DNA from: Paraflavitalea devenefica
GTDB lineage: Bacteria > Bacteroidota > Bacteroidia > Chitinophagales > Chitinophagaceae
DNA: 64,000 nucleotides
Assembly: GCF_011759375.1 (NCBI RefSeq)
Contig: NZ_JAARML010000002.1
Span: forward strand, 1,736,001 to 1,800,000
Direction: 5' to 3'
The notes under the pieces are model-generated. The model was not told where the DNA came from. It did no database searches and saw only the letters and a program-made list of their open reading frames with translations. Shown piece by piece: positions 25,300-33,688 of the stretch. Position 1 is the first letter of the stretch. Each line of letters starts with the position of its first letter. Made by a program: the position numbers and the translations under genes.

Positions 25300-28200
25300 T
25301 TAGAATTGTACTGATACAGATCCGCCAAATAGCCTGGAAGCCGGTGATTGGAATGAGCTGCTCAGGCCAAATGTGTTGCCGGTGGATGTATAGTTGAATT
25401 CCGGATCGCCCCATTGATTGGATTCGGGTGCAAACAGCAGCAGGTTCCTGCCCACTGCACTTACCGTTAGTTTCTTGATCGCTTTTACATTGGCGAACCA
25501 CCGTTGGGGAAGCGTATAGGAAATGTTCACTTCCCGTAAGCGCCAGGCGGCTGCACTGGCAAAATAATTGGTGCCAATGCCATTGTTAAGGGCTGCTCCT
25601 GTCCAGAAAGCGTAGTTGCCATCCTGTGTCTGTATATCAGTATTGGGCACATATTTGGAACCATCCCAGTAAACGGAGTTGGGGAATACAAAGCGTTGAC
25701 GGCCGTATTCTGCACTGCGTTTGGAAATGCCGGCAAAGTCGGCATCACTGCCCATACCTGCATAGAAGTAGTGGCCACCTTTATAGTCCCAGGTCATACT
25801 TACAGAAAAATTACCAATGGAGTAAGAGGGTGAGATACCTATTACCCAAAGTGGTAAGGAGCGACCTTTAACCACCAGTTCGGATGCCTGTGAAGGATAG
25901 CCGGTAACCGGATCTACGATCACCCTTCCGAGTGAATCCCGGAAGTAATCAGTAAGCTGGAAAGCAAAAGCTGGTTTGCCTACCACGGCTATATTATTGG
26001 CAGTAGGTGAGCTAACGGAGTTTTGAATGAACCCTGAATTGCCACCGATCACTACGGGGATGTTGTTGAGGGTACTGGTCACCTCGTTGTCATTGTAGGT
26101 AGCATTGATCTTGAGATCAATCCGCCCTTTACCGATATGGACTACCGGATTTAACCCCAGGTCCATTTCCACACCATAGTTTTTGAAACTGGCGGCATTG
26201 GCCAATCCTATTGTATAACCGGTGGTGGAGGATTGTGATACCTGTAATATCTGGTTATCCGATTGCTGGTGGAAGTAGGTGGCTTCTGCATTGATCCTGT
26301 TCTTTAAGAATCCCAGTTCTGCACCTATTTCAAAGGTTTTGATGAACTCTGGTTTCAGGCTGGGATTGGGAATGGTTTGATTGGCCGTGAAGCCTGCTGT
26401 ACTGCCAAAAGGAAAGCCGGCAGGCTGTGAGTAGGTAGCTTGTAAGGAATAAACGCCCACATTCACGTTACCGGATTTGGAGTAGGCAGCCCTTACTTTG
26501 GCAAAGGAGATCAGCTCACTGTTCTTGATGCCGGGCACCGCATCGGAAAGTATGACGGCGGCATTGGCGCCGGGATAAAAGAATGACCTGTTTTCCGGCA
26601 GCAGGCGGCTATCCCAGTCATTACGGCCTGTAAATTCTATGAAGGCCCACTCTCTGAAGCTGAGTCCCACGCTTCCATAAGCGGAAAGCAGCCTGCTTTC
26701 GGTATTGACGTTGTTGGGAAAGAGCGGCACATTGGCATCGCCACTGCGCACGGCTACATTGAACAGGTAGGGGACTACGAGGTTATTACCGCCTACGGCT
26801 ACATCTTTGGTGCGGTTCTGACGTACCATACCGCCTGCGAGGTATTTAACGTTGAAGTCTTTGTTGATATCGTGGTCACCGTTCACAAAGTAGTCCAGGT
26901 TGAGGGTCGTAGTGGTAGCCTGGTCGTCAAATACACTGCCGGGACGGTTGGTGTATTGGGTAGGATTGCGGTGATCATGTGCCCAGTCGGTTACTTCAAT
27001 GGGAGCATTACTGTTCTTAAAGTTGGTAAAGGCAAGGTTGGTGCTGGCCCGCACGGTTCCTTTGAGCCAGGGCCAAAATTGGTAGCTGACATCAATATTA
27101 CCAATGAGGTCATCTTCCCGGCCACGCTGGCGCAGGTTGCCAATGATCCAGTAAGGATTTATTGCAAATTCATTGTAATAGTTGGAGTACTGGGCAAACT
27201 TATTGTTCCGCCAGTCCTTGTAGGCGGTAAGCGGCACATTGCTGGGTGTTTGCAGCACCAGGAAAAAGATACTGCCATTATAGGCTGGCAGTAATCCTGC
27301 CATACCCGCTTCATTCACCACGTCATAATTTTGCAGTACATAGTTGAGGCCATAGTTTACTGTGAGTTTACCATATTTCTTGCCTCCATTAAAGCGTATA
27401 CTGGTCCTTCTGTTCTCATCTTCCGGCATTACCCCTTTTATTTTAGCATCCTGTACGCTTATATAAAAGTCGTCTCCGGCCAGCGATATGGAGTTCTGGT
27501 AGGTAAGCCCTGTATTCCAGAATTTCTTTTTTTCCTTGAAATAGCTGTTGGAATAAGGACCTGTTTGTATGGAGCCATCTTCCAGTTCAATGCCTATATC
27601 CTGCAGGGAACCGTCAAAGCGGGGACCATATTGCTGGTTTTCGTAGGGTACATAACCATAGTTGCCATATTGGTCAACGATCTCACCAGCGCCTGCCCCA
27701 AATTCTTTCTGCAGCTTGGGGAAATAGGCTACCCGTGTTAGTTGGATAGATGAGTTAAGTGTGACACTTATTGTTTTGCTGGCTCCTTTTTTAGTAGTGA
27801 CAAGTATAACGCCATTCACGGCATCGGGACCATAAATGGCGGCAGAGGCTGCACTTTTCAGAATGGTGAGGTCCTGTATATCATCCGGTGGGATCGATGA
27901 CAGGTAACCTAAAGGAGTAGGAGCGCCATCAACCACCAACATGGGTTGATTATTACCTGTGAGGGAACGGATACCCCGGATGTTAACTTTGGCATTTTCA
28001 AATACGCCACTGTTGACCGTGGCAACGGATACACCAGACACTTTCCCGTTTAATGCCTGCTGTACATTGACAGCTTTACCCTGTACAATGGTGCGGCTGT
28101 TGAGGGAAGTGGCTGCATAGCCCAATTCTTTCGCCTGCCTTTTTATGCCTAAAGAAGTGGTAACGATTACAGCAGCCAGTTCTACATCGCTTTTGGTGAG

Positions 28201-28476
28201 GGCAATGGTGAGTGAAGTACCTTGCCCGGTGGTGGCGAATGTCCTGGTTATAAAGCCTGAAGCACTCACCTCCAATAGCGCATTCTCTGGTGCTGAAATC
28301 CGGAAGAAGCCATTGTCATCGGCAGCTACACCTATTTGTGTGCCGCTGATCTTTACGGTAGCAAAGGGAACAGGATCGCCTTTGTCATCAGTAACCCTGC
28401 CCGTAAGTACCTTGTTTTGTGCTAATGCCATGATAGACAATAGCACCACTACTGAGAGTAATGAAATTTTTCTCAT
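25300..28476 (-). CDS. SusC/RagA-family TonB-dependent transporter
   Basis: 1058 residues: signal peptide (MRKISLLSVVVLLSIMALAQ), carboxypeptidase-regulatory-like beta domain (VLTGRVTDDKGDPVPFATVK), TonB-dependent plug (VQQALNGKVSGVSV, NIRGIRSLTGNNQPMLVVDG) and a 22-strand barrel ending in SVSVQF. It has no STN domain, so it is not expected to signal to an anti-sigma factor; control is more likely by the AraC regulator upstream or by a factor bound at the 11-bp repeats. First gene of susC-susD-DUF1735. Confidence 0.92.
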   Translation of the reverse strand: MRKISLLSVVVLLSIMALAQNKVLTGRVTDDKGDPVPFATVKISGTQIGVAADDNGFFRISAPENALLEVSASGFITRTFATTGQGTSLTIALTKSDVELAAVIVTTSLGIKRQAKELGYAATSLNSRTIVQGKAVNVQQALNGKVSGVSVATVNSGVFENAKVNIRGIRSLTGNNQPMLVVDGAPTPLGYLSSIPPDDIQDLTILKSAASAAIYGPDAVNGVILVTTKKGASKTISVTLNSSIQLTRVAYFPKLQKEFGAGAGEIVDQYGNYGYVPYENQQYGPRFDGSLQDIGIELEDGSIQTGPYSNSYFKEKKKFWNTGLTYQNSISLAGDDFYISVQDAKIKGVMPEDENRRTSIRFNGGKKYGKLTVNYGLNYVLQNYDVVNEAGMAGLLPAYNGSIFFLVLQTPSNVPLTAYKDWRNNKFAQYSNYYNEFAINPYWIIGNLRQRGREDDLIGNIDVSYQFWPWLKGTVRASTNLAFTNFKNSNAPIEVTDWAHDHRNPTQYTNRPGSVFDDQATTTTLNLDYFVNGDHDINKDFNVKYLAGGMVRQNRTKDVAVGGNNLVVPYLFNVAVRSGDANVPLFPNNVNTESRLLSAYGSVGLSFREWAFIEFTGRNDWDSRLLPENRSFFYPGANAAVILSDAVPGIKNSELISFAKVRAAYSKSGNVNVGVYSLQATYSQPAGFPFGSTAGFTANQTIPNPSLKPEFIKTFEIGAELGFLKNRINAEATYFHQQSDNQILQVSQSSTTGYTIGLANAASFKNYGVEMDLGLNPVVHIGKGRIDLKINATYNDNEVTSTLNNIPVVIGGNSGFIQNSVSSPTANNIAVVGKPAFAFQLTDYFRDSLGRVIVDPVTGYPSQASELVVKGRSLPLWVIGISPSYSIGNFSVSMTWDYKGGHYFYAGMGSDADFAGISKRSAEYGRQRFVFPNSVYWDGSKYVPNTDIQTQDGNYAFWTGAALNNGIGTNYFASAAAWRLREVNISYTLPQRWFANVKAIKKLTVSAVGRNLLLFAPESNQWGDPEFNYTSTGNTFGLSSSFQSPASRLFGGSVSVQF

Positions 28477-28669
28477 GTCATTTCAATTTGATGGGTAGAA
28501 TATGTTGTTGTAGAGAAGGCCGGATGCTTCGGGGCCGGATATCTTAGGAGAAGGTAGTGGGATGGATGAGTAGTGATTAGTAGTATCCGGGAATCTCTAT
28601 TTCTCTTATGGACAGGCGGAATACCTTGGATGCTGCTAAAATTCTGCAACTATATTTGTTAATTAACAT

Positions 28670-28702
28670 ATGTTATTCGTATGTTAATCAATTGTTATTG
28701 GA
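28670..28702. repeat. 11-bp direct repeats, cluster A (three units)
   Basis: ATGTTATTCGT, ATGTTAATCAA and TTGTTATTGGA follow one another without gap. The first unit overlaps the palindrome at 28664-28675. They lie 194-226 nt upstream of the susC start. An 11-bp step keeps the units on nearly the same helix face, as for cooperative regulator binding. Confidence 0.65.
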
Positions 28703-28800
28703 GGTGGGAATGTAACCTGAATGAATTATATTATACAACTGTCCTGTGTTTGAACATCTATTCCAACCATTATTGCCGGCTATTTTTAATCTCCGGCCGA

Positions 28801-28833
28801 ATGTTATTCAAATGTTATTGAAATGTTATTTGT
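28801..28833. repeat. 11-bp direct repeats, cluster B (three units)
   Basis: ATGTTATTCAA, ATGTTATTGAA and ATGTTATTTGT follow one another without gap; the first eight bases are identical in all three. This is the same motif as cluster A, 131 bp further upstream. No other copies were noticed in the window. Confidence 0.7.
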
Positions 28834-28921
28834 CTTGGCGGTGGGGTTCAAATCAGATAAGTTGCGTATGACATTTTTTTGTAAGATATTCTCATGTGTC
28901 CTGTATAGTTCTATTAGGAGC

Positions 28922-28954
28922 AAAAGGTCTTCGGTTTTGACCGGAGGCCTTTTT
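28922..28954 (+). terminator. Hairpin with U-tract, best folded on + strand
   Basis: AAAAGGTCTTCGG (28922-28934) pairs with CCGGAGGCCTTTT (28941-28953). Two of thirteen pairs are G-U if the + strand is the RNA but A-C mismatches if the - strand is. A weaker role as terminator of the - strand gene ending at 28999 remains possible. Confidence 0.55.
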
Positions 28955-28998
28955 GTGTTAACCTGCGGGAGTATAAAAGTAGCAGCGGTTACAGGAAA

Positions 28999-29820
28999 TT
29001 ATTTAAGCTGGTAAGCTGCAACGGTTTTGGCAAAGAAAGTAGGCACGTATATGATCTTCTTTTCAGGATCATAGCCTATATCGGCTGTATTTCTTTTTTC
29101 GAGGTGGGTATCGAGCAGGGTTTCTACTTTGCCATCGGCATGAACATAGAAGATGTAACCTGCCCAGGCCGTAACAATGTAATCGCCATTGCCTACGGGT
29201 TCAATACCATCCGCACCCGCTGGCAGATCGGCTATTTTAGAGATGTTCTTTTGTGCATCGGCCTTTACAAATGATTTACCGGAACCAATGATCAGCTCAT
29301 TGCCTACTGCTTTGAGGCCATTTGCGCCAGTCATGCCTTCGAGGTAAAGCGTTAGCTGGTCATTCTCGAGCTTCCATATTTTGAATGTTTTGGAGTCGGA
29401 CACGTACACCTCTCCTTTATCGGATACAGTAATATCATTTAATGATCTGGTGCTGTCATGGGTGATCCTTTTCTCTACTTTTCCTGCCTTGATGTCTATC
29501 ACCACTACCGCATTGAAGTCGGCTACATACAGCCGGTTTTTGAAGATGCCCATTCCTTTGGGACAGTTCAATCCGGTGATCCAGCTAGAGTCATACTTTT
29601 TACCATCCGGACTTAGTTTGCCAATACCGCCAATGCCATCGGCTTCCCAGGGAGCGCCATTGATGAGGGCCACAAAGAGGATATTCTTTTGTTTATCGGC
29701 CAGTACCGATTCCGGTACGGCTATGATGGAGTCGGTTTCCCATAGTTTTTCGAGAGAATGGGTTTGCGCCTGTGTGCTGATGGCTGCAATGATCAGAAAG
29801 GATGCTAAGGTCTTTTTCAT
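28999..29820 (-). CDS. Exported SMP-30/NHL-type beta-propeller protein
   Basis: 273 residues with a signal peptide (MKKTLASFLIIAAISTQAQ). Repeated blades are visible: PESVLADKQKNILFVALING, LYVADFNAVVVIDIKAGKVE, SLNDITVSDKGEVYVSDSKT, YIVTAWAGYIFYVHADGKVE. The SLNDI and ADGIE stretches resemble the metal-ligand region of SMP-30/gluconolactonase proteins. A periplasmic sugar-lactonase or carbohydrate-binding role is possible. It lies 34 nt after the GH36 stop, in the same orientation, and probably shares its transcript. Confidence 0.65.
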   Translation of the reverse strand: MKKTLASFLIIAAISTQAQTHSLEKLWETDSIIAVPESVLADKQKNILFVALINGAPWEADGIGGIGKLSPDGKKYDSSWITGLNCPKGMGIFKNRLYVADFNAVVVIDIKAGKVEKRITHDSTRSLNDITVSDKGEVYVSDSKTFKIWKLENDQLTLYLEGMTGANGLKAVGNELIIGSGKSFVKADAQKNISKIADLPAGADGIEPVGNGDYIVTAWAGYIFYVHADGKVETLLDTHLEKRNTADIGYDPEKKIIYVPTFFAKTVAAYQLK

Positions 29821-29854
29821 ATTGGCTGGTTTTCTTGTTGGTGCCTGAAGATAC

Positions 29855-32008
29855 TTATTCTTCTGTTAGCTCAAAGATATTGCTGCTGAGCGGGGCAATC
29901 CTGCCGGGCGCCAGATTGAGGCCAATATTCATCAGGTATTCTCCGGTGAGCACTTTGTTGTTATCGGGATTGATGGATTTGGTATCGGGGAAGAGGTTGA
30001 TCTCCCGGAACCGGTATTTTTTCTGCGGATCAAGTCCCTGCAGTTGTACCCGGCCAAAGAGGTCCTTACGGCGGGTATGTAGCTGGTAATTGAACAGGAT
30101 GGCCTTGCTTTTGTTTTCCGATACATACATGAGCACCGCCCTGCTTTCCTCATAGGGTGAGATGAGCCGGTAAAGGTTGCCAAACCAAACGGTTTCGCTG
30201 ATGCGCTTATAGGTTTTGACCGCTTCCTGGCTGAATTGTAATTCCTGTGGCGTGAAGTTATTGACCCGGATATCATAGCCCATTTTCCCCATCATGGCCA
30301 CATCTGTCCTGAATTTCAGGGACTGCAGTTTGCCCATACTGGTCACATGGGCCGAGATAGTATTGGATGGGAAGAAGTAGGAATAGCCCCATTGAATGAA
30401 GATCCGTTCCAGGCCATCGGTATTGTCACTGGGCCAGAATTCGGTGAAGTATTTCATAGCGCCATAGTCGGTACGACCACCACCACCCGCACACAGCATG
30501 ATGGGCAGGTGCGGATATTTAGCCCTGATGCGCTCCATTACCTTGTATAATCCCTGCGTATAAGCGATGTAGAGGTGCGATTGCTTTTCTTTGAGGTAAG
30601 GGGAATAGGCATTGGTCATGCTGCGGTTACAGTCCCATTTGATGAAAGCGATGCCGGGATTTTTGGTCATCATATCATCCACTACTGCGAATACAAAATC
30701 CTGCACCTGCGGATTGACCAGGTCCAGCACCAGTTGATTGCGGCCATAGTTTTCCTCCCGGTTGGGTAGTTTCAATATCCACTCAGGATGCTTTTGATAC
30801 AACTCACTTTTAGGATTGACCATTTCCGGTTCGAGCCAGATACCGAATTTAATGCTTTTCTTTTCGGCTTCCTTTACGAGGTAGCCGAGGCCAGAGGGGA
30901 GTTTCTTTTTGTCTTCCTGCCAGTCGCCCAGGCCTGCTTTATCATCATTCCTGGGGAAGGCATTGCCAAACCAGCCATCATCGAGCAGGAAGAGGTCAAT
31001 GCCGAGCTTTTTACCCTCGTCAAAGAGCTCTGTGAGCCTGGTTTCATTGAAGCTGGTATGGGTGGCTTCCCAGTTATTGAGCAGGGTAAGACGCGGACCT
31101 TTGCCATCCAGCACGCCGAAATTACGGGCCCAGGTATGCAGGTTACGGCTGGCCTGTCCTTTGCCCTGGTCGGTCCAGGTAAAGATAAATGCCGGTGTGG
31201 TAAAGGTTTCGCCCGGCGCCAGGTAATATTCCGATGCATAGGCATTGATGCCCGAACGTACCCGCAGGCCATTGCGCTGGTCCACTTCAAAGGTGTATTG
31301 GAAGTTGCCTGTCCAGGCCAGGGTGCCGGCTATCAGTTCTCCTGCTGTTTCGGAAGATTTGCCATTTAAGGAAAGAAAGAAGGCTTGTGTCTGGTAAAAA
31401 TTGGTGCGGGTGCCCAGTTTGCTTTCCAGGGTTTTGATGCCGTTGGTGAGCTTTTCTTCCACCATATTCACTTCCCGTGCCCAGTCGCCATGAAATTGGG
31501 TCAGCCAGTATTCTTCGCTGTTAAAATGCAGCAGGGCGGACGCATATTGGGTGAGCATGACCGGCTTCTTTTCCCGGTGTAGAATGTCGGCCCAGCTTTT
31601 GATCACACCACTGTTTTGATAAGCAGTATAGTGCAGGGTAACCTCCACGGGGTATACAGGGTCTTTTAATACAATGTCTGTTTGGGTGAGGTCATGCTCC
31701 CGGGTTGTTTTATGGGAAACGTATTTGAGTTCGAGTGAGGGATTACCATCATTGTGTACCAGGCGGATGGCCGGTTCAAACTGGTTGTCCATGCCGGCAG
31801 TCAGGTATACCTCACGTCCGCCGGTGAGTGCCGCATAGGCTGCCGGCGCTAATTTCCGGCCGAGGTAAGACTGTAATACGCGCTGGTTACCGCCTACGGT
31901 AAGTACCAGGGCCGATTGGCTGGTTTCTATAATGATTTGTTGAGCCTGGGCAAAGAGGTGGCACGACAGGCAGGAGAAGGCAAAGGCAACAGTTAACCTG
32001 GTGAGCAT
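29855..32008 (-). CDS. GH36 alpha-galactosidase, exported
   Basis: 717 residues with signal peptide (MLTRLTVAFAFSCLSCHLFA), an N-terminal beta-supersandwich, and a GH36 barrel. Key strands: FLLDDGWFG, GIWLEPEMVNP, FIKWDCNRS with the nucleophile Asp459, and WPSDNTD with the acid/base Asp528. Hydrolyses alpha-1,6-galactosides such as raffinose-type oligosaccharides or galactomannan branches, with retention. The periplasmic location is inferred from the signal peptide. It pairs with the SMP-30-like gene and is next to the susC operon and an AraC regulator, so this locus probably takes up an alpha-galactoside-bearing glycan. Confidence 0.9.
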   Translation of the reverse strand: MLTRLTVAFAFSCLSCHLFAQAQQIIIETSQSALVLTVGGNQRVLQSYLGRKLAPAAYAALTGGREVYLTAGMDNQFEPAIRLVHNDGNPSLELKYVSHKTTREHDLTQTDIVLKDPVYPVEVTLHYTAYQNSGVIKSWADILHREKKPVMLTQYASALLHFNSEEYWLTQFHGDWAREVNMVEEKLTNGIKTLESKLGTRTNFYQTQAFFLSLNGKSSETAGELIAGTLAWTGNFQYTFEVDQRNGLRVRSGINAYASEYYLAPGETFTTPAFIFTWTDQGKGQASRNLHTWARNFGVLDGKGPRLTLLNNWEATHTSFNETRLTELFDEGKKLGIDLFLLDDGWFGNAFPRNDDKAGLGDWQEDKKKLPSGLGYLVKEAEKKSIKFGIWLEPEMVNPKSELYQKHPEWILKLPNREENYGRNQLVLDLVNPQVQDFVFAVVDDMMTKNPGIAFIKWDCNRSMTNAYSPYLKEKQSHLYIAYTQGLYKVMERIRAKYPHLPIMLCAGGGGRTDYGAMKYFTEFWPSDNTDGLERIFIQWGYSYFFPSNTISAHVTSMGKLQSLKFRTDVAMMGKMGYDIRVNNFTPQELQFSQEAVKTYKRISETVWFGNLYRLISPYEESRAVLMYVSENKSKAILFNYQLHTRRKDLFGRVQLQGLDPQKKYRFREINLFPDTKSINPDNNKVLTGEYLMNIGLNLAPGRIAPLSSNIFELTEE

Positions 32009-32093
32009 GGGATGGTGATTGATGTGCCTGCAAATAAATGCTATCTGTACACCTGTAATGATGTGTTGGTTAGCCAGTTATTCAATTATTTTG

Positions 32094-32121
32094 GCCTGCC
32101 TACGCAAAAGCTTCGGCAGGC
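32094..32121. repeat. Heptad element 8 (short)
   Basis: Four sevens, GCCTGCC, TACGCAA, AAGCTTC, GGCAGGC: the first is the exact inverse of the fourth and TACGCAA/AAGCTTC form the loop. It lies between the GH36 start and the AraC terminator. Confidence 0.5.
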
Positions 32122-32138
32122 GATGCCGGGAAGTTGAT

Positions 32139-32173
32139 TAAAAAAACGCAGCGTCTCCTTTGGGAGACGCTGC
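32139..32173 (-). terminator. Intrinsic terminator of the araC-type gene
   Basis: GCAGCGTCTCC (32148-32158) pairs perfectly with GGAGACGCTGC (32163-32173). On the - strand it is followed by G and seven T residues (complement of 32140-32146), 57 nt after the AraC stop. Confidence 0.88.
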
Positions 32174-32230
32174 TGAGAAATGGAAAATTGATGTTTTATT
32201 AAGGTGCAGGAATCGCGGATCTTTCAATCA

Positions 32231-33097
32231 TTAAGCAATAAACTCCTTCTGGTAACTGAGGGGGCTTTTGCCGGTGATCATTTTAAAGTATTTGTGAAAG
32301 CTGGTAAAGTTGTTGAAACCGCTTTCGTAGCAAAGCTGTTTGATGCTGAGGTTGTTTTCGATGAGCAGCTTGCAGGCTTGTCCTACCCGTATTTCTATCA
32401 GGAACTGTGAATAGGTTTTGCGGGTCCTGGATTTGAAATAGCGGCAGAAAGAATTGGGGCTGATATTGGCCACTGCCGCAATTTCTTCCAGCTGGATCTT
32501 GCGCTTGTAGTTTTTCAATGAGTATTCGTAGATGGCGTTCACGCGTTCATTTTCCGCGTCTACCATATCATGTTTAAAGCCAATGGAGGAAAGGGTGGTG
32601 AGCTGTTTGCACTCTGCAATGGTCACCAGGGCTTCCATGAGCAGGATGATACGTTCCGAGCCATCGGTCTTCAGCAGCCTTTCCAGCAGGTCGGCTACCT
32701 GCTGCCGTGTTTTGCCGGTGATCTGCAGGCCACGGCGTGCTTTTTCCAGCACTGTTTTGATGTTGATGTTTTCGGGCAGGTGCAGGAACTGTTCCCCCCA
32801 GAAGTTCTCCCCAAAATGGGCTACCCGGATATCGGCCTGCACACGGGTATCTTCTTCAAAGTACAGGTCGTCAAAACGCCAGTAGTGGGGCAGGTGGGCG
32901 CCCACCAGCACAATGTCGCCTGATTTGAACCTTTTGATACTATCACCAATGAACTGGGTGCCTTCTCCCTTTTTGAAATGGATGAGCTCAATTTCGGGAT
33001 GGTAATGCCAGCGGTTGTTGATGTAAGGAACCAGGTCCCGGCGTACACTGAATGAGTGACGGGGGCCGGTAGATACTTTGAGTAGTTGGGGACGCAT
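32231..33097 (-). CDS. AraC-family regulator with cupin sensor
   Basis: 288 residues. An N-terminal cupin-like domain (HYHPEIELIHFKKGEGTQFI, FKSGDIVLVGAHLPHYW) is followed by a linker and a C-terminal double HTH (LEEIAAVANISPNSFCRYFK and CYESGFNNFTSFHKYFK). Members of this branch often switch sugar utilisation operons. It lies directly upstream of the GH36 gene in the same orientation, with its own terminator between them, so it is a separate unit. It is a candidate for binding the 11-bp repeats upstream of susC, but that is inference only. Confidence 0.88.
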   Translation of the reverse strand: MRPQLLKVSTGPRHSFSVRRDLVPYINNRWHYHPEIELIHFKKGEGTQFIGDSIKRFKSGDIVLVGAHLPHYWRFDDLYFEEDTRVQADIRVAHFGENFWGEQFLHLPENINIKTVLEKARRGLQITGKTRQQVADLLERLLKTDGSERIILLMEALVTIAECKQLTTLSSIGFKHDMVDAENERVNAIYEYSLKNYKRKIQLEEIAAVANISPNSFCRYFKSRTRKTYSQFLIEIRVGQACKLLIENNLSIKQLCYESGFNNFTSFHKYFKMITGKSPLSYQKEFIA

Positions 33098-33440
33098 GCA
33101 AGTGTTTGTTTTGTGTTCTCTGGATTTGATTTAGCAGGATGTTGGACGGGACGGGCCAGGCTGAAAAGGCGCCTGTTTGCGGATAATGGGTGACTATATC
33201 CGAAAACGGACCGAAACTATGGGCCAGGAGGTCCCTTCAATGGACTGATCAAAAAGGGAACATTAACTTGCTTGCCGGGGATAAAACTGCAGGTGGCATG
33301 GACGGCCGGTATAAGTAACCGTTGTTGCCGGAACATAAGTGTAGAAGCAACCTGACATTGGTAGTATGCCATGGCAAGCAATTTAGATGATCTGATATAG
33401 CAAATTCAGTAATCAGGTACAAATTGGTTTTTTTTTCTCA

Positions 33441-33469
33441 TAGGCAATCATTTGTTGCCTACTTTTTTT
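33441..33469 (+). terminator. Terminator-like hairpin in the uxaA leader region
   Basis: TAGGCAA (33441-33447) and TTGCCTA (33455-33461) pair perfectly around a 7-nt loop and are followed by C and seven T on the + strand. It lies about 220 nt before the uxaA start, with no + strand gene upstream of it, so it may end a small RNA or a leader transcript. Confidence 0.55.
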
Positions 33470-33471
33470 AT

Positions 33472-33483
33472 GCAAACGTTTTC
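33472..33483. promoter_or_regulatory. CG-centred palindrome, candidate LacI-family operator
   Basis: GCAAACGTTTTC is symmetric at 10 of 12 positions around a central CG, the form of LacI-family operators. It lies about 205 nt upstream of uxaA. A perfect 14-bp relative, CGAAAACGTTTTCG, occurs inside uxaA at 35151-35164. Confidence 0.4.
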
Positions 33484-33688
33484 GAAAATCAGGACAGTTC
33501 AGGATACCTGTTTTCGTAAGCCAACTGGGGGGCAAAATGCCTCTAAGCTCTTTAGGATCAGGCTGGCAATGGCTGTTTTGGGGTATCGGCATGCTAATTC
33601 AGCTTAGTATTATGACAACTGTATAAAATTTTGAAACTGTCTGCATTTCTTTATTTGTATTATGGAATTTTGATAATTAAATGATGAT

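Larger units (their letters stand above)
28477..28998. other. 522-nt regulatory region upstream of susC
   Basis: No credible gene is seen. The region contains the susC promoter (not pinned), a 12-bp palindrome TAACATATGTTA at 28664-28675, two clusters of 11-bp direct repeats, and a hairpin with a U-tract at 28922-28954. A 63-codon open frame at 28823 on the + strand crosses the hairpin and lacks coding character. Confidence 0.6.
33098..33688. other. 591-nt intergenic region, divergent promoters
   Basis: No convincing gene on either strand. It holds the promoters for the AraC gene and for uxaA, a hairpin with U-tract at 33441-33469, and a LacI-type palindrome at 33472-33483. The rest (33100-33440) is not recognised; no known riboswitch consensus was seen. 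Confidence 0.5.

Noticed and set aside
25280..25501. Upstream extension of the SusD frame
   Set aside because: It overlaps the 3' end of susC and precedes a textbook lipoprotein signal; the ATG at 25279 is the better start.
28801..28833. CRISPR-like repeats
   Set aside because: The repeat units are 11 bp, contiguous and without spacers, and no cas genes are present.
33098..33440. A riboswitch upstream of uxaA
   Set aside because: The long leader and hairpin invite this, but no known aptamer consensus was found by eye.
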